Source of the DNA: Bacteroidota bacterium
Lineage (GTDB): Bacteria > Bacteroidota > Bacteroidia > Chitinophagales > Saprospiraceae
NCBI GenBank assembly: GCA_029573365.1
Contig: JAKQGD010000139.1
Coordinates: 1-23,715, forward strand
DNA length: 23,715 bases
Reading direction: 5' to 3'
Below, in pieces: positions 16,258 to 23,075 of the stretch; position 1 is the first letter of the stretch, and the number at the start of each line of letters is the position of its first letter. The notes under the pieces are model-generated. The model was not told the origin of the DNA and did not search any database. It saw only the letters and a list, made by a program, of their open reading frames with translations. Both the position numbers and the translations under genes were made by a program.

Positions 16258-17622
16258 ATGGCTTCTACGGGTTCTCTCAGAGTAGACACCTCCGTCAGAG
16301 GCATCATAAGGCTCACTCTGCCCATAAGCCTCGCCAAGCTTATCCCTGAGCTCAACTACCTCATCAATGCCATCTTCCTGGGCCATCTGGGTACTAAGGA
16401 ACTCGGACTTGCAGGGGTGACAGGCGTGTACTATCTGGTTTTTTCGGCCATCGGCTATGGGCTAAACAATGCCCTCCTGGCCATCATGTCAAGGCGGGCA
16501 GGCGAAGAAAACAGGGACATGATATACTCGACACTGTGGCATGGTCTTATCGTAAGTACCGGCCTTGCAGTGTTTTTTGTTAGCTTTACATGGCTGTTTA
16601 TCCATCCTGTGTTGCAGTGGTCGGGCGTCCAAAGCGACGGAGCGGTGATGGCCGGAAACTTCCTTTGCATCAGGCTCATTGGCTTGTTTTTTCTGTACGG
16701 GCTGCAGATGCAAAACGCCTTTCTTATTTCTATACAGCAGACAAGATTTCTGGTGCTTATCGCCCTGATACAATCGGTGGTCAACGTCCTGCTGGACTAC
16801 GGGCTTATCTTTGGTCACTGGGGTATGCCCAAATTGGGGTTTTACGGAGCTGCGTGGGCCTCAGTCATTTCCGAGCTCACAGGATTAATCACGGTGATGA
16901 TTGTCATATGGAGGCTAAAGATTACCACGAGGTTTGGCATACATGCCAGTTATGGTGTGAGCACCCAGACCCTGAGACTCGTTCTGGCCAAAGGATTTCC
17001 ACTTATGAGTCAGCTAGCCATAAGCACAGGTTCCTGGTGGATTTTCTATCTTCTGGTAAGCCGACAGTTCAGTTATGAAGGTCAGGCAGTGTCTCAGGCT
17101 ATGAGAAATATTTTTGGGCTCAGTGGTGTATTTTCGTGGGCTTTTGGCTCTTCGGCCAATACCATCCTTTCCAATACCATAGGCCAGGGTCGCCAGGAGG
17201 AAATCTTTACCATCATACGCAAACTGTGCCTTATAAGTCTGACAGGCATGACTGTTTTTGTGGTAATACTTAATTTGTTTCCACATCTTTTCCTCGATGT
17301 GTTCGGGCTCGGAAACGACTTTGTCAAAGCAGGTACCGGTCCTCTGCGGGTTGTCAGTGCTGCGATGCTGATCTTGTGCATAGGGGTCATCTGGCTCAAT
17401 GCTGTTGTCGCCACAGGCAAGACCCACATAGTGTTCTGGATAGAGTTTTGGGGTATAGCAGCATATCTGATTTATGTATGGCTGGTGATCGAGGTTTGGC
17501 ATAAATCACTTGAGGTGGCATGGATGAGTGAGTGGCTCTATTGGGTTATGATGCTGGCTCCCAGCTTATTATATATGCTTTATGGTTCCTGGAGGAAAGA
17601 TTTGTCGTACGATCAGGCATAA
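16258..17622 (+). CDS. MATE family exporter
   Basis: The 454-residue protein has twelve predicted membrane segments in two similar halves, the layout of MATE multidrug/sodium or proton antiporters. Family marks include LPISLAKLIPELNYLINAIFLGHLGTKELGLAG near the start (residues 21-53) and LLDYGLIFGHWGMPKLGFYGAAWASV at about 176-201. The second half has VSQAMRNIFGLSGVFSWAFGSSANTILSNTIGQG around 277-311. Typical substrates are cationic drugs or metabolites; the substrate here is unknown. It begins three bases after the M15 gene stop and closes the five-gene run. No clear terminator follows. A weak hairpin (17651-17669) lies before the tRNA promoter. Confidence 0.9.
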   Translation: MASTGSLRVDTSVRGIIRLTLPISLAKLIPELNYLINAIFLGHLGTKELGLAGVTGVYYLVFSAIGYGLNNALLAIMSRRAGEENRDMIYSTLWHGLIVSTGLAVFFVSFTWLFIHPVLQWSGVQSDGAVMAGNFLCIRLIGLFFLYGLQMQNAFLISIQQTRFLVLIALIQSVVNVLLDYGLIFGHWGMPKLGFYGAAWASVISELTGLITVMIVIWRLKITTRFGIHASYGVSTQTLRLVLAKGFPLMSQLAISTGSWWIFYLLVSRQFSYEGQAVSQAMRNIFGLSGVFSWAFGSSANTILSNTIGQGRQEEIFTIIRKLCLISLTGMTVFVVILNLFPHLFLDVFGLGNDFVKAGTGPLRVVSAAMLILCIGVIWLNAVVATGKTHIVFWIEFWGIAAYLIYVWLVIEVWHKSLEVAWMSEWLYWVMMLAPSLLYMLYGSWRKDLSYDQA

Positions 17623-17654
17623 AGGAATAAAGAAATTGAGAAAATGATACATGT

Positions 17655-17686
17655 TTTGTTTGAAAACATAAAATATTGTACTTTTG
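17655..17686 (+). promoter_or_regulatory. Promoter of the tRNA gene (perfect Bacteroidota consensus)
   Basis: TTTG (17655-17658), a 20-base spacer, and TACTTTTG (17679-17686) match TTTG-N20-TAnnTTTG exactly, 19 bases before the tRNA. The -33 element sits inside an inverted repeat, ATGTTTT (17651-17657) with AAAACAT (17663-17669). Confidence 0.8.
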
Positions 17687-17705
17687 CACTCGCATTTTAA
17701 ATGCC

Positions 17706-17779
17706 GGGCCTATAGCTCAGTCGGTTAGAGCATCTGACTCATAATCAGGAGGTCCCAGGTTCAAGTCCTGGTGGGCCCA
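17706..17779 (+). tRNA. tRNA with CAU anticodon (elongator Met or Ile2)
   Basis: A complete 74-base cloverleaf. The acceptor stem pairs GGGCCTA with TGGGCCC (one G-U pair), with discriminator A at 17779. The D-arm is GCTC/GAGC. The anticodon stem TCTGA/TCAGG encloses the loop CTCATAA, with anticodon CAT at 17739-17741. The T-arm is CCAGG-TTCAAGT-CCTGG. CCA is not encoded. It is not the initiator, because the three G-C pairs below the initiator anticodon loop are missing. C4-G69 and C5-G68 in the acceptor stem resemble pairs used by TilS to recognise tRNA-Ile2, so a lysidine-modified Ile2 tRNA is quite possible. Elongator Met is the other reading. Confidence 0.95.
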
Positions 17780-17790
17780 CTTTACTTATA

Positions 17791-17822
17791 AACCCTTAGT
17801 TCAAATGAATTAAGGGTTTTTT
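17791..17822 (+). terminator. Terminator of the tRNA gene
   Basis: AACCCTTA (17791-17798) pairs with TAAGGGTT (17811-17818). The stem can extend inward through a G-U and further pairs (GTTC with GAAT). T's follow from 17817 to 17822. It lies 11 bases after the tRNA. Confidence 0.85.
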
Positions 17823-17878
17823 ATTAAACCAAAATTATGCAGCTAAATACCGCTTATATTGTTAAGAATAATATCCTC

Positions 17879-17961
17879 CCCAGGTTCACCCCGAAAGCTT
17901 TCGGGGCTGGTGGGCCCACTATTTTAATAACCCTTAGTCTAAGCTGTTTAAGAGTTTTTTT
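17879..17961 (+). pseudogene. Decayed second copy of the tRNA 3' end and its terminator
   Basis: CCCAGGTTCA (17879-17888) and CTGGTGGGCCCACT (17907-17920) are exact copies of the two halves of the real tRNA's 3' region (17754-17763 and 17768-17781). The four T-loop bases AGTC between them are replaced by an 18-base palindrome. After this the segment AATAACCCTTAG...TTTAAGAGTTTTTTT (17927-17961) is a mutated form of the tRNA terminator, with one mismatch in the stem. The sequence before 17879 resembles the tRNA 5' half only weakly (an ATAAT where the anticodon loop would be), so a complete ancestral copy is plausible but unproven. It cannot make a working tRNA. Confidence 0.75.
17889..17906. 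repeat. 18-base perfect palindrome in the tRNA remnant
   Basis: CCCCGAAAGCTTTCGGGG is its own reverse complement. It sits exactly where the T-loop bases AGTC are in the intact tRNA, flanked by intact tRNA sequence on both sides. This looks like insertion of a short mobile palindrome or hairpin. Only one copy is in this window. Confidence 0.85.
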
Positions 17962-18288
17962 CTACCTTTTCTTATTTTTCGTTTTAGGGGCCGGTAATTC
18001 TCTAAGAGTAATTCTCACCAGTTCGCTGAGGCGGTGGCTGTCTTCCAGCAATTCTTCGACCAGAAAGCTGTTTTTAGCACCTGGATAAGGCGGAGCCTCC
18101 ACGGGATTTTTGAGGTAAACCCGCCCGCCGTCAGTGGGTTTGACAAAAAGTTTGTTGTCGCAGATCAGGCCAAAAATCTTACCGTCAGAGTAAATGCCGT
18201 ATTCTCCAAACATCTTCACGGCAGTAATCTCCCCGGCATCGTGGATCTGGTCTACCACATAATCGACAAATTTCTGATCTGAGGCCAT
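17962..18288 (-). CDS. TfoX/Sxy N-terminal-domain protein
   Basis: The 108-residue protein consists of the TfoX N-terminal domain alone: VDQIHDAGEITAVKMFGEYGIYSDGKIFGLICDNKLFVKP (about 12-51), then PPYPGAK and a C-terminal helix with a basic tail. In gammaproteobacteria TfoX/Sxy turns on competence genes through CRP. Stand-alone domains in Bacteroidota have no shown role, so competence should not be assumed. The conserved MFGEYGIY motif is intact. Its start is only 28 bases from the start of the divergent TPR gene, so the two share a very short control region. Confidence 0.85.
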   Translation of the reverse strand: MASDQKFVDYVVDQIHDAGEITAVKMFGEYGIYSDGKIFGLICDNKLFVKPTDGGRVYLKNPVEAPPYPGAKNSFLVEELLEDSHRLSELVRITLRELPAPKTKNKKR

Positions 18289-18316
18289 ATTTCTTTATTT
18301 TACACGGGTTTACCCC

Positions 18317-19462
18317 ATGGCTGATGACGACAATACAAATGTAAGTCTGGATTTTTTAACTCTGTTCGAAATTTTACGATTAAATCAGTATTTTTGGAAT
18401 GATTTTTTCAGTAAGAATGTAGAGCAAAGTCATTTTATGGTATTCCTTAAGTCGATCATACAGGGCAGACTGGAGTTCGTGACGCAGAAGAGTTATGACA
18501 AGGTAACAAGGATGTTTCAGCAGCGACTGGAAACATACTATAAAACTGACGTCATTTTCAAGTTTGAAGACGTCTTCAATGAAGAGGACTTTTCACTCGA
18601 AATCCCGCGTTTTGTCGGCCAGGTCACAGAAAAAGCATTCAGAGTTACCACAGGGCTCCTGGGTTACTGTGCCCAGTTTGCGGTCGCCGGTTCGATACGA
18701 GCATGGCTGATTAACGAAGGTGAGGTAGTTCAGTACATGCTACTCGAACCCGAGAGCGACAAAGCTGCAGTGCAGTCCTTTGTCAAAGGCCGTAAACTTG
18801 TCAAGGTCAAAGGCAAAGAATCTGAGGCCCTGGAAGCCCTGAGCAGTGCCATAGAAAAATACGACCGACATGCCCAGGCTTACGAACGCAGGGCCAAGGT
18901 CAATTTTTTTATGAAAAACTACCACGACGCCCTCAGGGATTACAACAAGTGCATCGCCATCGATCCTTCTATACCTACGTCATATTACGGAAAAGGCAAG
19001 ATTCACATGATCAGAGAAGAGTGGAAAGAGGCCATACAATCGTTTGAGGAAGCCATCAAAAAATCCATTGCCCTGCAGACCTTGTACTGGAAATCACGGC
19101 GGCTTAAAGCCGAATGCCATATCCACCTCCAAGACTGGCAAAAAGCAGCTTTTGACCTGAAATTGTTTACAAATCGAAATTTCGAACCCGATAACCCAAA
19201 TCGTTTCTGGCTACGAAAGTGTCTTTTTGATTACGGCAATGTACTTATGGAAACAGAAGACTATGCCGAAGCCCTCAAAGCCTTTGACAAAGCCTTGTCT
19301 ATGCTACCGGTAGCAGATGGTGTCGAAGAGTCCGAAATCCTGACACAAAGAGGACTGGCACGCCAGAAAGCCGGTAAAAACGGTTACATCAAAGACATCA
19401 GGGATGCAGCTGCCATGGGCAATAAAAAAGCCAAAAATCTGCTTAAAGCCATAAAGGACTAA
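18317..19462 (+). CDS. TPR-repeat protein with a unique N-terminal domain
   Basis: The 381-residue protein has no signal peptide and is probably cytoplasmic. Residues 1-165 form an unrecognised region starting MADDDNTNVSLDFLTLFEILRL, with a run of aromatic and charged residues (NQYFWNDFFSKNVEQSHF). Residues of about 170-375 contain at least three or four tetratricopeptide repeats (AYERRAKVNFFMKNYHDALRDYNKCIAIDP, SYYGKGKIHMIREEWKEAIQSFEEAI, DYGNVLMETEDYAEALKAFDKALSMLP), which normally bind partner proteins. A Sel1-like ending (DIRDAAAMGNKKAKNLLKAI) closes it. The partner is not obvious. It is divergent from the TfoX-domain gene, with only 28 bases between starts. No terminator was found after it. 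Confidence 0.7.
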   Translation: MADDDNTNVSLDFLTLFEILRLNQYFWNDFFSKNVEQSHFMVFLKSIIQGRLEFVTQKSYDKVTRMFQQRLETYYKTDVIFKFEDVFNEEDFSLEIPRFVGQVTEKAFRVTTGLLGYCAQFAVAGSIRAWLINEGEVVQYMLLEPESDKAAVQSFVKGRKLVKVKGKESEALEALSSAIEKYDRHAQAYERRAKVNFFMKNYHDALRDYNKCIAIDPSIPTSYYGKGKIHMIREEWKEAIQSFEEAIKKSIALQTLYWKSRRLKAECHIHLQDWQKAAFDLKLFTNRNFEPDNPNRFWLRKCLFDYGNVLMETEDYAEALKAFDKALSMLPVADGVEESEILTQRGLARQKAGKNGYIKDIRDAAAMGNKKAKNLLKAIKD

Positions 19463-19514
19463 CCATAGAACCCTTCTTCCGGTCAGCCAAACCCAAATTG
19501 AATACAATTTTGTG

Positions 19515-19574
19515 TTCGAAATAAAATACTACTCACAATCACCATTGGCAGCAATTACAAAATACTATTTCGAA
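19515..19574. repeat. Inverted plus direct repeat pair upstream of the first POT gene
   Basis: TTCGAAATA (19515-19523) and TATTTCGAA (19566-19574) are perfect inverted copies 42 bases apart. AAAATACTA occurs twice in the same orientation (19523-19531 and 19559-19567), next to each inverted copy. It lies in the 256-base gap between the TPR gene and the first transporter gene. Confidence 0.5.
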
Positions 19575-19718
19575 TTTAATCATATTTAAGTCAATAGTTT
19601 TACTGATTGCATCATCCTTGATGGATTAATATCATAATGGTCAAATTATTTGAAGCTGTTTGGCCATTTGTAAATTAAAAAAATCATACTTTTAGCACCC
19701 GAATAATCAAATCACAAA

Positions 19719-21422
19719 ATGAGCACAACAACTTCTGAAAAAGGACACCCCCGCGGATTGTACCTCCTGTTTTTTACGGAAATGTGGGAACGGTTTTCCT
19801 ATTATGGCATGAGGGCCATCTTTATCCTGTTTATGACCAAGGCCCTACTTATTGCAAATGACAAAGCCTCCATTATTTACGGCAGCTTTACCGGTCTTGT
19901 TTACCTCACGCCTCTTCTCGGTGGTTATCTGGCCGACAGATATTGGGGCAACCGCCGAAGTATCTTTCTGGGCGGTATAATCATGGCTCTGGGACAGTTT
20001 TTTATGTTTTTAAGTGGATCGTTTTATGAAGAACAGGGCTTTGCCACCACTCTTATGTGGACGGGGCTGACGCTTTTGATTGTAGGAAATGGATTTTTCA
20101 AACCCAATATTTCCACCATGGTAGGACAGTTGTATACAAAAGACGACAGCAGGGTGGATGGGGCCTTTACTATATTCTATATGGGAATCAACCTGGGTGC
20201 CTTCTTCTCACCCCTAGTTTGCGGTGGTCTCGGTGACACCGGTGATCCTGCTGACTTCAAGTGGGGATTCCTGGCAGCGTGTATAGGTATGATCATCAGC
20301 GTGATTTCCTTCGAATTGTTAAAAAGAAAACACCTCAACGGTCCTGAAGGTAATGCCGTAGGCACTTCAGTCAGAGCCAGTGACATGAAGGTACTGGGCC
20401 TGGTGCTGGGAGCCACTGCTTTTACATTCTTTCTGATGAATTTCAACACTTTTTTCAATACCGATTTCGACCTGATATTTTACCTTATTGTAGGAGCTTT
20501 CTTCCTCTCACCGGTGGCAATATTAAGTGACAAATCCATTACAAGTGTGGAAAGAGACAGGATTCTTGTCATCTTCATTCTGGCATTTTTTGTGATTTTC
20601 TTCTGGTCTGCATTCGAGCAGGCAGGAGCATCACTAACCTTGTTTGCTGAAGACAATGTAAACCGCGACCTGCCATTTACCATAAACAAATTCTTGATTT
20701 TTGGTTTCCTGGCTGTATTGTCGTATTTCCTTCTCAAATTTCTGGAGTGGTTTTTTATCTGGAAACAAAATACCCACCTGATTCTGACAGCCATAGCGGT
20801 TGTTATTTTCGGCATCCTTCTTTTCCTGGGCAAAATTGACCATTACACCAAGGATGTGATTCCGGCCAGCTGGTTCCAGTCTGTAAACCCATTTGTTATC
20901 GTGGTATTTGCTCCTGTTATGAGTTGGTTATGGACCAAAATGGGTACAAGCCAGCCCACATCACCGACAAAGATGGCCATAGGCCTTCTCCTTGTTTGTC
21001 TCGGGTATGTGGTCATAGCCGTCGGTGTCAAAGGTGTGGATGCTTCCGTAAGGGTAAGTATGATGTGGCTCGTTTCCCTTTACTTTATCCATACCATAGG
21101 CGAACTTTGTCTTTCGCCCATAGGCCTTTCTATGGTATCCAAACTGTCTCCACTGCGTTTTTCATCCCTTCTGATGGGTACATGGTTTCTGGCAAATGCC
21201 CTGGCAAATAAGCTGGCAGGAACCCTGAGCAGCTTGCTGCCTCCCGGTGCCGGCGAAGGTGCCCACGGTGGCGATTCTACCGCATTTAAATCCATCATGG
21301 GCTTTCAGATCACCAATCTGTATGACTTCTTCCTGGTATTTATCGTGATGGACGGCGTGGCTTCACTGATACTTTTTGGTATATCAAAGAAACTTCAGAA
21401 AATGATGCATGGCATCCATTGA
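19719..21422 (+). CDS. POT-family proton-coupled peptide transporter (copy 1)
   Basis: This inner-membrane symporter imports di- and tripeptides with protons. The family marks are all present. ExxERFxYYG (TEMWERFSYYG, Glu21, Glu24, Arg25) is in helix 1. GNGFFKPNIS (Lys128) is in helix 4 and WSAFEQAG (Glu300) in helix 7. IGELCLSPIGLSMVSKLSP (Glu462) is in helix 10. These are the residues known to couple protons and bind peptide termini. At 567 residues it is longer than typical bacterial POT proteins (about 480-500). The extra length appears as longer segments in the middle and in the last third (AGEGAHGGDSTAFKS). It has about fourteen membrane segments. It ends before a strong terminator, so it is a separate transcript from copies 2 and 3. 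Confidence 0.93.
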   Translation: MSTTTSEKGHPRGLYLLFFTEMWERFSYYGMRAIFILFMTKALLIANDKASIIYGSFTGLVYLTPLLGGYLADRYWGNRRSIFLGGIIMALGQFFMFLSGSFYEEQGFATTLMWTGLTLLIVGNGFFKPNISTMVGQLYTKDDSRVDGAFTIFYMGINLGAFFSPLVCGGLGDTGDPADFKWGFLAACIGMIISVISFELLKRKHLNGPEGNAVGTSVRASDMKVLGLVLGATAFTFFLMNFNTFFNTDFDLIFYLIVGAFFLSPVAILSDKSITSVERDRILVIFILAFFVIFFWSAFEQAGASLTLFAEDNVNRDLPFTINKFLIFGFLAVLSYFLLKFLEWFFIWKQNTHLILTAIAVVIFGILLFLGKIDHYTKDVIPASWFQSVNPFVIVVFAPVMSWLWTKMGTSQPTSPTKMAIGLLLVCLGYVVIAVGVKGVDASVRVSMMWLVSLYFIHTIGELCLSPIGLSMVSKLSPLRFSSLLMGTWFLANALANKLAGTLSSLLPPGAGEGAHGGDSTAFKSIMGFQITNLYDFFLVFIVMDGVASLILFGISKKLQKMMHGIH

Positions 21423-21446
21423 TGCCGATTAATATATCAACTTATA

Positions 21447-21477
21447 AAAGCCCGGTGCCAGCAGTACCGGGCTTTTT
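21447..21477 (+). terminator. Intrinsic terminator between POT copies 1 and 2
   Basis: AAAGCCCGGT (21447-21456) and ACCGGGCTTT (21466-21475) form a perfect ten-pair stem with a nine-base loop. T's run from 21473 to 21477. It lies 24 bases after the stop of copy 1. Confidence 0.9.
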
Positions 21478-21514
21478 CGTTTGGGGCCACCGATACAATC
21501 AGGATATTATTTAG

Positions 21515-21522
21515 TACATTTG
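21515..21522 (+). promoter_or_regulatory. Possible -7 box for POT copy 2
   Basis: TACATTTG matches TAnnTTTG and lies 29 bases before the start codon of copy 2, after the terminator of copy 1. No TTTG is found at the usual distance upstream, so the call is weak. Confidence 0.35.
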
Positions 21523-21551
21523 ACATTTTTAACCGGACAATTCTCTATCCA

Positions 21552-23042
21552 ATGAACAATACTTCTGCACCTACACTGGAACAAATCCAGAATTTCGAAG
21601 GTAAATATCCGCCTCAGCTGTGGTCTTTGTTTTTTACAGAAATGTGGGAACGATTTTGTTTTTACGGTATGCGGGGCGTGCTGGCAATTTTCATGGTAAA
21701 CATGCTGGGTTTGACCGATGTAGAGTCCAATCTGAAATATGGAGCTATCCAGGCGTTTGTTTATGCTTTTACCTTTATTGGTGGCATTTTTGCAGACAAA
21801 GTACTCGGCTTTAAAAGGTCCTTGTTTTTTGGAGGCATAGTCATGATTCTGGGCAATCTGCTTATAGCTTTTTCCCCTAAAGAAATGTTTTATTTTGGGA
21901 TCACCCTGTCTATTATCGGCACAGGCTTTTTTAAGCCCAATATCTCGTCCATGGTCGGAGACCTCTACAAAGATGGTGACAGCCGCAGAGATGCCGGATT
22001 CGGACTTTTTTACGCGGGTATAAACATCGGGGCTTTTCTGGGAGGTGCCCTGTGTGTATACCTTGGAAAATATTACTCATGGAGCTACGCCTTCCTGGCG
22101 GCAGCCATTGTGATGATAATAGGAGTGGGTACGTTTTTATTTACACAAAAATCCCTGGGACCCATAGGAGACTCACCTCTACAACACCTCTCAGCGTCTG
22201 CCAGACTCAGAAAAGAAGCTCTAGTTTACCTGTTTTCGATACTGAGTATTCCTCTGATTTATACGATGATCCGCAATACTGATTATACCGACTATTTCAT
22301 GTACACCATAGGACCTCTGGCCATAATATATTTTTTGTATGAATGGTCAAAAACCGCTTCCAAGCCTGCCAAAAACAAGCTCATAGCTGCCTTTGTATTT
22401 ATAGTGTTTTCAATCATATTCTGGGCATTTTTTGAGCAAAGCGGAGGCTCCTTAAGTCTCTTTGCAGAAAAAAACCTCAACTACAACCTACTGGGCATGA
22501 ACATAGACCCCAATGTAGTTAACAATACGAGCAACGCTTTTTTTGTAATCCTTTTCAGTCCGCTTTTGGGGCTGGTCTGGATATGGCTGGCAGATAAAAA
22601 AATCGAGCCTAATACCGTAATTAAATTTGGCCTTGGCTTCCTGTTTCTGGCTGCGGCTTTTTATGTCTTTTATGCCACCCGCTTTTTTGCAGACGAAAAA
22701 GGCATTACCTCACTCAATGTATTTACGCTCGCCTATCTGATCATAACCTTTGGTGAACTATGCCTGTCTCCCATAGGATTGTCGATCATAACCAAGCTTT
22801 CGCCAAAAAAGATGGGAGGTATGATGATGGGCATGTGGTTCCTCGCAAGTGCATATGGTCAATATGTTGCCGGGCTGCTGGGAGCGGGTATGAGCAGTCC
22901 TGATGCCGATGCTTCCCTGCCACAGAAACTCATGCTATATACCGACGGTTATAAACAACTGGCCATTTACGCTCTGATAGCCGGAATCCTGCTGATAGTG
23001 ATATCACCGCTCATCCGCAAGCTCATGCATGAAGTAAAATAA
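21552..23042 (+). CDS. POT-family proton-coupled peptide transporter (copy 2)
   Basis: This 496-residue symporter has the usual bacterial length and about fourteen membrane segments. Helix 1 carries TEMWERFCFYG (Glu30, Glu33, Arg34). Helix 4 has GTGFFKPNIS (Lys128) and helix 7 has FWAFFEQSGGS (Glu295). A helix 10 segment reads FGELCLSPIGLSIITKLSP. It is recognisably related to copy 1 along the full length but clearly diverged, for example FCFYG instead of FSYYG and a longer soluble N-terminus (residues 1-22). This suggests an old duplication and possibly different peptide preference. It starts 74 bases after the terminator of copy 1. Copy 3 begins 33 bases after its stop, so copies 2 and 3 are likely one transcript. 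Confidence 0.93.
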   Translation: MNNTSAPTLEQIQNFEGKYPPQLWSLFFTEMWERFCFYGMRGVLAIFMVNMLGLTDVESNLKYGAIQAFVYAFTFIGGIFADKVLGFKRSLFFGGIVMILGNLLIAFSPKEMFYFGITLSIIGTGFFKPNISSMVGDLYKDGDSRRDAGFGLFYAGINIGAFLGGALCVYLGKYYSWSYAFLAAAIVMIIGVGTFLFTQKSLGPIGDSPLQHLSASARLRKEALVYLFSILSIPLIYTMIRNTDYTDYFMYTIGPLAIIYFLYEWSKTASKPAKNKLIAAFVFIVFSIIFWAFFEQSGGSLSLFAEKNLNYNLLGMNIDPNVVNNTSNAFFVILFSPLLGLVWIWLADKKIEPNTVIKFGLGFLFLAAAFYVFYATRFFADEKGITSLNVFTLAYLIITFGELCLSPIGLSIITKLSPKKMGGMMMGMWFLASAYGQYVAGLLGAGMSSPDADASLPQKLMLYTDGYKQLAIYALIAGILLIVISPLIRKLMHEVK

Positions 23043-23075
23043 TCCTGTCCATAAAAAATCTAAATACTCAGAAAA

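Noticed and set aside
16590..17502. Several 100-160 codon frames on both strands within the MATE gene
   Set aside because: They lie entirely under a clear MATE transporter and their translations are low-complexity or Cys/His-rich nonsense typical of shadow frames.
17823..17878. Full second tRNA including its 5' half
   Set aside because: An ungapped comparison back from ATAAT gives only about 15 identities in 34 positions, little above chance, and the stems do not pair. Only the 3' half is claimed as a remnant.
17837..18088. 83-codon plus-strand frame after the tRNA
   Set aside because: It runs through the tRNA remnant, the palindrome and the antisense of the TfoX-domain gene, so its codons are explained by those features.
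19681..19700. TACTTTTA as a promoter for POT copy 1
   Set aside because: It misses the final G of the -7 consensus, and the nearest TTTG boxes lie 16 or 24 bases upstream, outside the usual 19-21.
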